Of a stretch of DNA of 64,000 nucleotides, positions 1 through 13,600 are shown piece after piece. The stretch comes from Diphasiastrum complanatum (lineage: Eukaryota > Streptophyta > Lycopodiopsida > Lycopodiales > Lycopodiaceae). The DNA lies in contig CM055095.1 of the NCBI GenBank assembly GCA_029204225.1, positions 71,525,617 to 71,589,616 of the forward strand. The letters are read 5' to 3'. Within the stretch, counting starts at the first letter, position 1. Every line of letters begins with the position of its first letter. The position numbers were made by a program, and so were the translations under genes. The notes beneath the pieces are model-generated. The model was not told where the DNA came from. It was given only the letters and a program-made list of their open reading frames with translations, and did not search any database.

Positions 1-1632
1 AATCCACAAACAAGAAAAGAAACTAATCCACTCTACAAAAATAGCAAATCTAATCCACTCTACAGTCCACAACCACACACAAAAGGAGGGAAGGGCAAGA
101 TCATAAATGCATCACTCAAGAAACAAGCATGATCAAGGAGCTCAATGGATGCACCACACTCGTGAAGGCTCTTCTCATTTCAGCATGGAGTTGATACAAT
201 TTACAAAAAGCTTCTCTACTCAAAGAGGGAGTCTCTTAAATAAGCAAGAGAGCTCCTTAGGTGGCATCCTAGTGGAATTTCCACATTTTACAATTTACAA
301 GTGGAATAATGCTCTCCACTAGAGGTCACCATCAAAAGGTGGCTCACTCTACTTTCTTTAAGAGGGGTCTACTTGCATTTAATACATTTGCCTAGAAATA
401 CTAGTTCCTACATGGTCATTCCATCTTCCGGGATTCACCACGAGGCTTACACAGTTCTTGCATGTCTTTCCTAGCTAGTATTTCTCGGCTCCCATACTTG
501 GCTCTCGGTCTTCCTTAGTCTCGTCTTCTCAGAGACTCCTCAGTCTAAGGTGAGAGGTGCTCTTGAGTTGCTCTGTCCAAGTATCTTGGGAATTCGTCAG
601 AATCAGCCAATACTGACTCGCCTTCCGCGTCACGACGTCGCACTAGGCATACCTCGTCAGCTGCAAATTGAAATAATTGTTTTCTGTTCTCAACGGTTTT
701 GTTTTTGGAATTCAAAGTGCTGCCCTATTTCACTCACTTTTTGGCAGCTTCTTCACCACTTATTGCTTGCTAGATTTCTTTTTTCCTTTTGTGACCCAAC
801 CTAATGGAGTGACGTGGAATTACCATAAATAACATTTGGCTCTTATCATTTCATATTTGATAAGGATGGCTCCTTGAGAACTTTATAAAAGAACTATGTG
901 GTAGCGTTCCTTTGTAGGAACGACGCCAATTTATTGTTGATTTTATTGAGATCTTATTTTAGATAATTGAACTTTTTTTTATATCTACTTCACTATTTCA
1001 TGGATGGTTTTACATGGATAAGTCCTTAAGTTCATACAGTGAAAAATTTTCTGAGTTCTTTGATGATGAAGTTGACAAAATTCAAATAAGAAAGTGGTGA
1101 ATGATTGACCATTTAGGATTCATAAGCTCATGGAGCTTCAATGCCCTGTCGACAGCTCTTTGCTTTGGCTCCACGTTCCAAATGGTCAAACACAAATTAT
1201 ACGATGTGCAAATGTAATTAATGATGGCCCAACAGCAAAACAGGAGAGGTCCAAATGTAGTAATTTTTCTAACTCATGGAGATAAGTGCATGGCAAATGA
1301 GAGGGGAAAACAAATTTGTTTCTCACTTATGATGTTTCCAATTGAAATTGGTGTTCAAAGAAGGAATTATTTTGCAACACATTAGCTCATGGTTGTAGTC
1401 CTTTTTAGGTGGATTTTGTCACTCTAGCTTCAATAGTTGTCCTTTCATGATTATAAAAATCAATGCTTGAATTGAGGCTAAAATCAACATAAAGACAAAA
1501 ACAACAAATGCTATTAGTTGCACCTTAAGACTTGAAAATTTACCCTTTTTTTAATCGCATTTTGAGATTCAAAAAGAGGTCCACTATTGACTTAAATTGG
1601 TTATTGATATATTTGAATTGATGATTTTATAG
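1..1632. other. Probable intron sequence of the sulfate transporter, left edge
   Basis: No exon of the transporter and no recognisable retroelement domain is visible here. Because the exon at 1633 starts in mid-codon after a good acceptor, this stretch is most simply the preceding intron. Short open frames at 107-322 and 550-804 have no family resemblance I can name. Confidence 0.4.
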
Positions 1633-1760
1633 GATCGTTTTCGAGATCAGCGGTTAGTCATGATTCAGGAGCAAAAACTGGGCTGGCTGGAATTGCATCA
1701 GGATTCATCATTGCTTCCGCTTTGTTGTTTTTAACACCACTTTTTTCAGATATTCCTCAA
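1633..1760 (+). CDS. SULTR4: SULTR4 exon: transmembrane segment with GSFSRS motif
   Basis: Acceptor AG at 1631-1632 and donor GTAAGG at 1761. The exon enters with two bases completing a Gly codon. It encodes SFSRSAVSHDSGAKTGLAG, then a hydrophobic helix ending LFLTPLFSDIPQ, a conserved block of the SulP transport domain. This is the first exon of the gene visible in the window. Confidence 0.87.
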
Positions 1761-4700
1761 GTAAGGATGATAAACAATTTGCTGAAGTTTTACAAAAGTT
1801 AAATATGTTCACAATATGCAAAAGTGAAACCAATATTCAGGTTTTCATCTTCTTGTTCCTTGGAAGAAAGCATTTCAAAGTTTGATATGATGTATGTAGT
1901 GGTTGGTACTAACAATTGTCATGTTTCTATTTTGTAGTGTGCATTGGCTGCGATTGTGGTGTCAGCTGTAATAGGTCTGGTAATATGAAACATTGCATCA
2001 CTCTTTTCTTTCAATGGGTATGGTGCAAATTTTGATGTTTGTTGGGAGATTCACTTGATTCTTCCATGAACGTGATAAACTTGACTTGAAAATTCAATTA
2101 AGGGACTTCACAAGAGATGGATCTTGTCATCCTCAAACTTTATATGGCGTGGCAAACTACAATGCTTTTGAACCTTATGTATGCAATGACCTCATAGTAC
2201 AAGAAAGAGGGCTTTAGTCTTAAAGCTAGTCTAGTCTCTTAGACCAAGTAGAATATGGTAAAGTAGCATGATTACCATCATCACCCTCCACAACATTCAT
2301 ATCCTACAAATCATTAACGTACATGATTCGCATCATTATCCTTTATACTTATGAAATAAGAAGTAGCCAAAGTAAAGATAGAGATCAATATCATCAGCTG
2401 AATAAGAAATGACACAGTTTCCCTACTTATAGCCAAGAGGAAGCCCTAAAAGGAAGCTTCCGGTGGCTAGGGCCCAACTGGGAGGGATAATAGTGCGCTC
2501 TCCAAGAAGGCCCCCACTCTCCAGTCATATGTCCAAATGGCCTAATAATGAATAATAAGGCCAAAGGCCAACCATATAGTCTAAGTGTCACTAATGAATA
2601 AAAAGGGCCCAAGGCCTACTTATGCATAAAGTAAAGTTAATGTAAATGGACGCGGCGAATGTAATGAGCCAAGTCCATAACTCATTTGGCATTTACTATT
2701 TGGGTATTTAGTTCTTAGAAATTGGGAGTTGAGTTTGAAGTTTTGAGGTTATAAACTTGAGACTAGTTACTAGCAGATAGTAATTTGTTATGTGTACAAT
2801 GTTATTATCATTTATGGATGAGTTAAAATTACATATATGATTCAAGACTCAAGTTTATATTTTGGTAATGTTCAAATGTGGAATGTTTCAAATTTCAATG
2901 TTGAATATCGAATGGGATTTGTACTCATGGTAACTCAAGAGTTAATACCTAGAAGTTAGTGCTTACTACTTAGTAATGTTACATGTAAGCTGTTAGAACT
3001 TAGAACTTAGAAGTTAGTACTATAATCTATTACTTGTTAACAATTACACAATGCAAATTGTATACATTGTCATTTTCGTGAAATTTAAATCCTTGAACAT
3101 TTGCTAATTTACTACTAACTAGCCATGACATTGTAATATGTAATATGTATGGTGTGACATTAACGATTTGAAAAAAAAAACCTAAAATTGATTCGGCGGT
3201 TCAAATTTGGAGAAGCCGATTCTTTCTCGATTCAAACATGGTTCGAAAAGGCGATTTGAAAGGTACCATAAACCTTGCTATGGTTGCATGAGAGTGTGTG
3301 AGAGGGCTTGGAGGCTATTGTAGGATCATAGATAATAGATGTAGACAATAGTATATAGAATCTAGATAGCAGTTTCATCAATCTTGATTTATAAAAAATA
3401 TAAATTCTAGTTTTTAACATCTTACTCTTTATGATTATGTGGCTCCCTTGGACGATGGGATGACAATATACTAGAATGTTGTGATTTATCATTTATGGAA
3501 GTTTGAGTTTGGAACTACATTCGAGTTTGAATTTTGGCTACATATAGGGTAAATATATGGATGATGGTCAGGTTAAGTGCTTATAATTTTGACATTTTTG
3601 TTAAATCTTCATTCTTATGATTTGCTTTCCATCACACATGCTCATTTTTTGGATGGAATTTTAGGTTGAACTTTCTATGAAAGTTGTTGACTTACTGCTA
3701 GTAAGGTATTACTCCTATTTGAGTAATTGTTCTCTGGATGTTTGGTGTATCTTCATAATTTCTAGAATTGAAATATGTGTTTGATGCAAATGCTAAGTGG
3801 AAAGCAAGTGATTTGATCAAGCATGGACTGTGGACTACCATAGCTTATAGGAATACAATTGAGCCAAGGATTGCTGTCACTAGCTAAAGGACATTATATT
3901 GACTTTGAAGACATCAAGAGCAAATCGCTAGAGGACGCACATGTCGTCTTCACTGACCTATAATTTATTATAGGGTTTGAGTTAGTGAATGCACTTGTGA
4001 GCTATAGTTGTTGACTTTAATAAAGTAGTCATGAAGGGGAGGTGGTGTCATAGCGAGTCCATCGTTGGTAATAGTTGATATTTATGTCAAGCAATAAATG
4101 CCATGTTGGTTCTTGTTTAAAAGTATTGAGTTGATGAGACTAATATGACATATCCTAAGGGGCGATGAAGCTGCAATCAAAGTTCCTAGGGTCCCATGGA
4201 GGTGGAGATTTAAGGGAAATGACAAGTGGTGCTTATATGAATAAATTTTGTAAGCAAATGGGTGACAAGTGGTGCTTATACGAATAAATTTCATAAGCAA
4301 GTGGTAGATCTATACGGATTTATCTAGGGTATAAATACCCCTTAGCCAAAGTAGTGGATGTTTACTCACTTATGATTTATAGAAAGGGTGCTATAAGAGA
4401 GTTTAGCACACCTGAAAGTCATGATAAAGTGATTCAAATCAAGGTGGTATAAGAGCTCTAGTGTGTGCGGTGATAATTGGATACTCCCCGACCATCAAGG
4501 TATAGCATACTTGTCTACAAAATTTGATAACTTACAAGCACCCAATCGTTTGTCCTTCATTACTCTTTGCAAATTCATATCAATATTGGAGAGTTTGGCT
4601 CTTGTATTTGTTGCCTCAATAATTGTTTACATGTGCAAGACTGGGCCATCCTTCTTGTTGGATGTGTGAAAAATTATCAATTTGCAAGCATCAATATATA

Positions 4701-6503
4701 CATCGTTCAGCTAACTCATTTTACTTGCTATTATGTATAGGTGGATTATGCTGAAGCTTTCTTTCTATGGCGAGTCAACAAAAAAGATTTCTTGCTTTGG
4801 CTTGCTGCAAGTCTCAATACCTTGTATTTTGGTATTGAGATTGGAGTTCTCATTGCTGTGAGTGAAAGTTATTGCTGATCTATATCCACTATTTTAAAGC
4901 TTTACAGTGTTAGGAGATTTGAATCTAAAGATAATTCTTAATCACTTGGTTTCAACCTCCTTAGTTGACTATAAAGATGATGTTGTTTATGTAAGTTATG
5001 CTTCGTACGAGCGTCGGCACAAAACAGAAAAGGCTAGGCCTGATTAGATCAATTTACTTATTTATTTTCAGAGTGAGTGTGAACTAGCCCTGATTAAATT
5101 AGATTCCATCTCTTTCAGCCCAAATCAAGGGGTGCTAACCATGTACAATTCTGGTCTAATTTAGTAAAAAAGACACTGTTTCCTTACGAACACCTTGGGG
5201 GGCTGAAAATTCTTAGATCCGGTTTCATTTTGGCTTCTTGGAAGTAGGGAGGTGATATTTTGTGAGTTAGGAGTCCATTTTGATCCATAAGAAAAGAGTG
5301 AGCTGGACGACTTGGAAGCTTGGAACATCACCTATCACTTCCAATCATGGTTGTCTTGTGATTATGCATGAATAAATATTTTGTGGGAAAAAAGTGTATT
5401 TTTTCATTTGTTCACTTGATAATAAGAGGCATTTTTGAAACGAGTTAAACAAACTCTTCAACTCATTTCGACCTCCTGTCCACCACTAGATGTAAGGCTA
5501 TGTTGGCTGACTTGTTCCTGCATTTTGATTGATGCTTGTTCCTCAGATTTGGCATATTATATAATCATTCTATTTGTTAGTAGTGAGGCTCACATCTCTA
5601 TTTATACTGTTTGAGTATCTAAATCTGCAATTTGGAGGTTCTATTTTGTGGCAAGTCCTTAGAGACCTTTGAAGATTAATTGAGGAAGTTATACTCTCAA
5701 AAAGATCCAAATTAGAAACACATACGTCTTCGTTTTGAGTCCAATCAAAGTAGCATTTTCTTGGAATGAATTGCAGGGAGGATAAAAGGAAATAACACAA
5801 TTTTTTGCAATTGTGTATGCTTCTCAATCTAGTTCAAGCAAGTTAGTTGCTTTCTCAATAGAGATGTAATTTTAATTGTTTTTTTCATTTTACAGGTTGC
5901 ATTGTCCCTTGTCTTTGTCATCCATGAGTCGGCGAATCCTCACGTTGGTAAGATTCGTTTTATTTGAACGCTTTTCATGCATCAAAATATGCGTGAGTAG
6001 CCATATATACATAAACATATATATGTAATGTGTATGTACATATGAGTGTATGTAGTCCTGCTGTTCGGAAAGCAAATCTTTTTTATTAGGAAATAAATAT
6101 TAATGGTTAGAAAGTTTTTTGATAGTTTAATTAGCATAAATAGGGGTGTTGTGGGAGGTAAAGTGGTATACAAGCTTCACGATGGGGGTTAATGGGCGAG
6201 TGTGTGTGGTGCGAAAAAGGCCGATGGTGAGCGGAAGGTATGAGTGATCAGAGAGGGTGGTGCAGTGGACCGAGAAGGATGAAATGGAGGGAAGGAGAGA
6301 CTCGAAGAGAGAGGCTCATGTTTTTGTCTCTACTTTGTGTTGCTCAATCTTGTGGCATCACTAGTAGAGGCGGCCTCAGTACCACCATCAAGGGAGGCCT
6401 CAGCAGCACCAGCAGGCAGCGCTACCACCTCACCAGGCATAGCTGCCTGCGTGGCAGGCAACAACGCTGTCACAACAGGCAACGCGTGGGAGGGAGGACC
6501 GAC

Positions 6504-6563
<60 letters not shown>

Positions 6564-9500
6564 AGAAAGAAAGAAAGAAAGCTTTATTAATGTCTTTTCC
6601 ATGCCAAAAGGCATATAAGACTAGTAAATGTACATGTCAAGTATGTGGTAACCATAGGAGCGTATGAAATGTCTCCAAAACAGTAACAAAAGTAGCAATC
6701 TAGAGCTAAAGCTATAAACTGAAATAGATGTGATGCTATTAGAAACATGTGGGAGCATGTATACTGCTAACAGTCATGAGTGAGGTATGACGCTATCATC
6801 TAGTCCTGTCCTGCTGGTGCTGATGATATAGAAGGATGTAATACGGCCTGTGGCATGAAGGGCCACTGGTGGTCTCTGACATCGTCTGAGAGGATGAAGA
6901 GGTCTTTTCGTGATAGGTCGAGTAGCTCGTGCTGCAACATGGGTATGTGTGGGACGCTGTCTCTGGTCTTTGCGGGCAAGTAGGTCATCATCATCATCGT
7001 CACCGTCATCAAAACGTCCTCTCCTCCTGGAGAAGAAAGAAGTGATATGAGGCTGAGAAACCTGACTCGGCTGGGCTGTCTGATACAAATCCTGTCGTAG
7101 TATAAACATCTCTCATATCATGAGTGCCGCGCATCGGGAATCCTCATAAGCTATGAGCTATCGTAAGGTGACAGGTTTGTCTCGGAACAAACAGTGGTAT
7201 CTCCCTCTAATCTCGTAATATACCGGGCACCTAAAGATAAAGTGCTCCTCTTACTCCACCTCCTCTAAAGAGCATAACTGGCAAATCCGCTCCTCTCTCG
7301 GGGTACCCTGGAATCTACCAGTCTCAATAGCCAACTGATGTGATGATACACGGAGCTGTCCCAATGTAAATCTGAGGCAATGTGATAGTCTTGAGTCCAA
7401 ATAATGCGGTAAGACCGGGAACCCTGCTATGTCAAGCTCAATAAAATGAGTCCAGTAGTAGCCGGGTTTCACCCCAAGCTGTCGCCCCCAAGTACGGTCG
7501 AGATATGCCCGATATAAGATGCGCCTGATATACTGATGAGTACCTAAGGGGAGCTCTGTAATGGAGATACCAAATGACTCAAGGAGGAAATGGGATGCCT
7601 GAGAGAACCATGATAGTCGACAACCCTGGTCATGAAGAAAGTGTGAGGAGACAAGTGTTGTTTGTGTATATCTCATATCCTCATCGGGCAGAGCCTGGAT
7701 TCTCTGAATGTATGTGATAAGCTGGAGCGCAGCATATATCTAAATGGGTGGAACGACAAACTTTGCAAGAAGGATCTCATGTGGAACCGAGGGCTTCGCC
7801 CGATACGGGCTAACATGGTGGTCTGCAATCGTGAAATGCTGGCCCAATGTGATGAAGGGAGGCCGGTGCACCATGTCTCTGCTGCATATAAGGCTGTGGG
7901 GGTGACAATAGTATCAAAGAGTCTACACTTACTGCGAACATCTTGGATGAGCTTCCTGAAACAAAACCGCTCAAGCTGAACAAGAGAAGAATGCCCCTTC
8001 CCAAGTCGGGTGGTGGCAGCTTGCCGCATGCTGAAGGTAGGACCAGAGAAGAGTATCCCCAAATAGGTACAAGAGGAAACTACCTCTAAGGCCTGTCCAT
8101 CTAGGATGAGCTCCTGGCGCTGCATGAAGGCTCGAGAAGTGTTGAAGACCATAACCTTGGTCTTCGCAGTGTTCACCCCCAACCCCCATCTGGTACAAAA
8201 TCCCTGTAAACAATCCAGCTGCCTCTGCAAACCCTCTCTGGTCGGGGATACTAGTACTACATCATCCGCATAAAGGAGAATAGCAATCAGAATGGTGCCA
8301 AGTCTACAGCCACCCCCGCCACACTGTGAGATGACTCGCTCTAACTCATCAATATACAATCCAAAGAGAACCGGTGAAAGAGAGCACCCCTGTTTCACCC
8401 CAATGGTGCTCCAAATGTGATCAGATAAGCCACTGCTATGTCGGAAACATCCCAAGACCTTCTCATAAAGAGCCATCATTGCTAAAACAATATCTGTGGA
8501 GAAACCAAGGTCACGAAGTCTCTGAATGAGCAGGGTGCGTGGTACAGAATTGAAGGCCTTCCTGAAATCTAAAAAACAGCAGTAAACTCTCTCTTTCCTG
8601 TACTTAGCTTCCTCGATCAAGGCTCAAAGTGTTAAAATATGGTCAGTGGTAGAATAATGAGATCGGAAACCTGCCTGCCCCAATGCATGTAATCTCCGAG
8701 CTTCCGCCTCTGAACTCACTGTAGATTGGAGTATGGTACCATAGAGCTTCGTGAGAACATGTTCGATCATGATGGTGCGGTAATTACCAGGAATCATGGG
8801 ATTACCATTTTTATGAATAGGGTGGATGATGTTGGTGCACCAGGATGAGGGGAAACCAGAGACAACGGCGGAATTGAGGAGAGTGGCTAGTGTGGGAGCA
8901 AGGAGGTCGAAAGCATGGTTAGGAGTTCAGATTCAAGGTCTTCGATATCTCTTGCTTTATGGGACTTCATTCTCTTGATGGCCGTAAGTACCATGTCAGA
9001 TGTGAAGAAGGTGAACTCAGAGGGGCGTGGGGAGATAGAGATGGGTGCGTCAGTGGGTATGGTATATAGTTTGGTAGCGTATTCGGTCCATATGCGAAGG
9101 TCATCCAGGAGGGGTGGTGGAGCACGAGGGATAAACTCATGCCAAAAGGCGCCTGAAGAGGAAGTGAAGAGAAGATCAACAAGACGCATTCCTTCGGAGT
9201 CATCATATATACGCTTTTTTCGGCGGAGTGTGCGATGGTAAGAGCGCCTAGCGGAGTGGAGGAGATGAGGATCATGAGTGCGGGCATGGGTGACAAGCTG
9301 ACAAAGAGAGCGACATTCAACATCATACCACCTGGGGTGTGGGGGTCGTATCGATGAGGAGCGGGTGCCTGTGCTTTTATGGGGTTTAGATGGAAAAGCA
9401 AGGGAAGCAGCGGTATGAAGAGAAGTGCTAAGAAAGGCAGCTTGAATCTCGACTGTACTATCGCGAGGGAAGGAATGGAGCAATGAGGTTAGGAACTCCT

Positions 9501-10353
9501 GGTAGACTGGTGTAAAGAGAGAACTGAATGTATACTCGGGTGCCCGTGTAAGCAGGGGGTGTGAGGATGGTTGGGGAGGTGGGATGCGGCCGATAGCGAA
9601 GGAGAGAAAGGAATGATCAGAGAGAGTGGTGGGAGATACATGAAAATCAGAGATGAGAGGTATGGAAGATGGTCATCCCATGAGATAATCCACAACACTA
9701 TGTCCACCACTATGAGGGTGACAAGTATAACTGCCAGATTTTGGCCAACAAGTTAGGCCTTTGTAAATGGCTAACTCATGGGCCTCTCCAAACTACAATA
9801 AATGCTCACCGTAAGGGGTAGTAGGTCCCAAGCTGTCCTCTGAAATCCTGGTAACTCCCATATCATCGCTGTCAAGGGCATGAACGCGGAGTTGGTCGGT
9901 GATGTCATAGAACTCTGACTGCCGTGAAGAGGTTCGGGCATTAAAATCTCCAGTGAGGAGAATATGCCCCCGCTCTACGAATCTGATAATATCAGGCGAT
10001 AAATCAAGGTAGGGTGAACCTGTGCCCTCAGCAAAGGACGAAGACTCTAGAGGAAAATAACAGGCCGCCACAAAGAGGTCCCTGTCCAACCCAATATCCT
10101 GCCCAGCAATATGAATCCATATATATCGTGCATGCTCGTCGTGTCTGATGAACTCAATGCTCGGATGAAGAGACTCTCTGTATAAACATGCAACACCTCC
10201 AGATCCACGACTGCTAGCTGATCTAGTCTCAAGTCTGTACACGGAATCCCATCTGTATCCTGGAAAAATAGGTATTCCTCTCTCCTGACCCTCATGAGTC
10301 TCCATAAAGAGCAGTAAATCCCTGTCAGTGATGAAATCGATCAAGTCGCCAGC

Positions 10354-10418
<65 letters not shown>

Positions 10419-10604
10419 AGAAAGAAAGATTTGAGAGAGAGAGAGAGAGAGATTTGCATTGTGTGGTGTGTGTGTGTGTGTGTGTGTGTGAGTGGGTGTG
10501 TGTGTGTGTGTGTGTGTTTTTGTGTGTGTGTGTTTGTGGGAGAGAGAGAGTAATAACTTATAAATACTACATAGTGTTTGAACTTTGAATTTTGAGAGTG
10601 TGCT

Positions 10605-10695
<91 letters not shown>

Positions 10696-13600
10696 TTGTG
10701 TGTGTATGTGTCACTCAAGATAGCGAGACACAAAGGATCTATCATCTATCATCTAAGGTAGCCTATACGATCATGAATATCGAATCTCGATTAGATCATT
10801 AATGATTTCAATTTGCAACAGAATCTTATAGTTCTGGCATAACCTCAATTTTGTAGTTGAAAGTTTTGGCATAAACAACAAGAAAAACCAGTGCCCATTT
10901 TGAGCCCATCTGCATCTGCTTTTTTGCTGGTTTTTCGTCGTCGTTTGGAGGGGGACCAGCGCCCATTTTCAGCCAGTTCATTGTCCATTTTTCATCAATT
11001 TCTAGCCCCCATTCCAGACTGTTTTGACAGGATTCGGTGGCTGGTTGGCACCTATATTGGCTTCATCATCTTCAGCTTTTCACCTATCTTGTTGGCACTA
11101 CCGTTGGACGAAGGATCGGCACCCACCTAGGTACTTTGCTTGCTTTTTCGCTTTCCTTGCTCACTTTCTTGCAGTCCCTTTTTACCATTTTTTCTGCACT
11201 CATTTGCTGCCATTTCTAGCGCCCATTTGCACCCATTTGCTATTATTTTTGGCTCGTATCTACTGCTATTTCCATCGCCCTATTCCCTTCTCATTTTCGC
11301 CATTTTGCTATCCCAAAAACCTAGCCTTTTTGTCTCTTTTCTAGCACCCTCTTACCACTTCACTTTTGCCCATTTGCTGTCCAAATTTTTAGCCTTTTTT
11401 CAGCCCCTTATTTGGCTGTCCTAGTCCATCTTTCTTGGCTGTTTTTGTGCCATTTCGGTGATTTTTGGAAGATAGACTAAGTTGGGGTGACGACGAACGT
11501 CCTCTTTTTCATGCTTTGTCTTTTCCTTACTTCTTCAGCGAAAGATCCACCACAGAGCTCTTTAGATGATTGTTTTACGCACATTGATGCTCGCATGGAT
11601 TGTCTTGATATTCGTATCGATCGGGTCCTTTCTAACCTTGAGACCGTTTTGCCTCGAGGGGATACCGCACTACCAGAGACCCTTCATCGTCCTGGCAAAG
11701 CCCCTTTATTCCCTATACTGAGTCCGACTACTACCTCTCTCTCTTCATCTTCAGGAGATGCTTTTGGTAGTACGTTTGGTTAGTCTTCATATGGTGATAG
11801 TCTTTTTGGCTCTCCTTATGGGTCTCCCACACCACCACTTGGATTTCCCTTAGTGCGACTGGGTTTTCCCTTCCCTACTTTTCTTGGAAGTCAGGAGCCA
11901 CATTTTGCTCGTGATTTTCGTGATCGCATCCAACTTACCACTTATTTTGGCTTGTCTGTGGAAATATTTTGGGGAATTGGTTCGGTCGAGCTCAGACTTG
12001 GTGGCGTGTTTACCGTTCTGAGCCTGCTCGCGAGGGGTTGCATGATCTTCGTCATGACCTTCGTATGGCTATGATCGACCTTCAGTGGCTCGTTCGCCAG
12101 CATGATCTGTTTCGCAGCCTTACCCATCATACTGGTGAGTTGACTGCTTATATTGACCAGTTTACTGATCTTTCTTACCTTTTTGGTGATCTCCACCCTA
12201 TTGAGTTTATTTCACGCTTTATTGCTGGTCTTCGAGGTTCTTTACAATATGATGTTACTCTGAGTTATCCACTTCCGCTTGTTTTTTCCTGCCCTTGTTT
12301 AGGGATGCCTACTATTTCGGCTACTTCTCCTGCCCCGACTTCTACTATTGCGGTTCCTGCTTGCCCTCTTGCACCCCGCTCCCTCTTTGTTAGTCGCTAT
12401 TCCGCCGTAGAGTTCGCTGAGATTTAGCAGAAGCGTCTCTGTTATCGCTGTAAGAGCCGGGAGCACATGGCTTGTGACTGTCGTCAAACTCTTGGCCTTA
12501 CTACAGCTGTTTTTTACCATGAGGCCATTAGTCCGAATGATTCTAACATCTACATCCAGATTCTTGATACTTCTGACCCACCTCCTGATGATGTGCCGGC
12601 TGACCCGCTTCCTGCTGATCTTGCTCCTACCGCCATACATAGCTTTCTTATGCTATTGGGCCGGGCGGCCTGGTCCTCGTTCTATTCGGTTACGTGTCCA
12701 CATCTTGGGGCAAGAGTATATTGCTTTGGTAGATACAGGCCATAGACATTCATTTATTAGCAAGTTACATTTCCACAAGGATTCATGCTACACCTGTTCC
12801 TGCTTCCCTCAGTTCTCAGATGTTTCAGGGCTTGGATTATCACATTTGGTGACTTTTCTAGTCAGACATATTTCTACATTCCTCTGGAGCACTATGACAT
12901 TCATTTTTGTGCAGATTGGTTCTCCTTACTTGGTACTATTGTTGTGGATCTATCTCAACAGACACTTTTTTTTACTCATGCTGATCAGCATCATTCACTT
13001 GCTGGTATTGATTCTCAGGGTGACTATCAGTTGGTTACCAGGAAGCAGTTTATGCGTAGCCTGCCAAAAGCTCAGGGTGCAGCTCTTCTTTCCATTCAGA
13101 GTACATCAGTTGCTGCTTCTCTTTCACCATCCGTGGGTCCTCTTCCTCAGGTGATTTTTGACTTATTGCATAGGTATTCTGTTCACTTTTCAGAACTTAC
13201 GTCTTTGCCACCATTATGTGTTAGAAAACCGACTTGATCATACAAGTAACCCAAGACAAGATTCCTATTGTTGTTAGACAATAGTCATACACATGAGAGA
13301 GAACAACAGTGATGAAGAGATGTACTCCAACTATGTCCCATTACAAATGAGGTAGGGCGCCAGCCTACATATATACTTTCTCTAAACTATGTGTAAGGTA
13401 AAAAGCATAAAGCAAATAGCAAAAGACAAAAAGCTAATTGCTATAATTACTACCTATATTGGGTAAACACCAAGATGAGTTTCTAAGTGATAAAAGCAAA
13501 TCCTATTCTAGTAGTAGTGCGCCCACCTACATGTATGACTAAAAAACGAATTCACTATAAATAGTAATGGCCCCTATAATAGCACGCAGGCATGGCCAAA

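Larger units (their letters stand above)
6582..10357 (-). mobile_element. 5'-truncated antisense LINE retrotransposon
   Basis: Read on the minus strand the element has an apurinic-type endonuclease domain (10344-9793), a linker region (9483-8887), a reverse transcriptase (about 8860-7900, YADD motif), and a C-terminal part ending in a CCHC-like zinc motif, then a 3' end with AATAAA (minus strand of 6583-6588) and a T/C-rich tail. It starts inside the endonuclease domain, so ORF1 and the N-terminus are missing. Several stops and frameshifts show it is dead. It lies antisense in the long intron of the sulfate transporter and sits inside a GA microsatellite whose sequence flanks both ends. Confidence 0.85.

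Noticed and set aside
6330-6618. Open frames of Arg/Glu or Leu/Ser repeats across the GA tract
   Set aside because: They arise from translating a microsatellite; no independent coding support outside the repeat.
10325-10745. Three overlapping 86-134-residue frames of Leu/Ser, Thr/His and Arg/Glu repeats
   Set aside because: Artefacts of the GA/GT microsatellites; they overlap each other on both strands.
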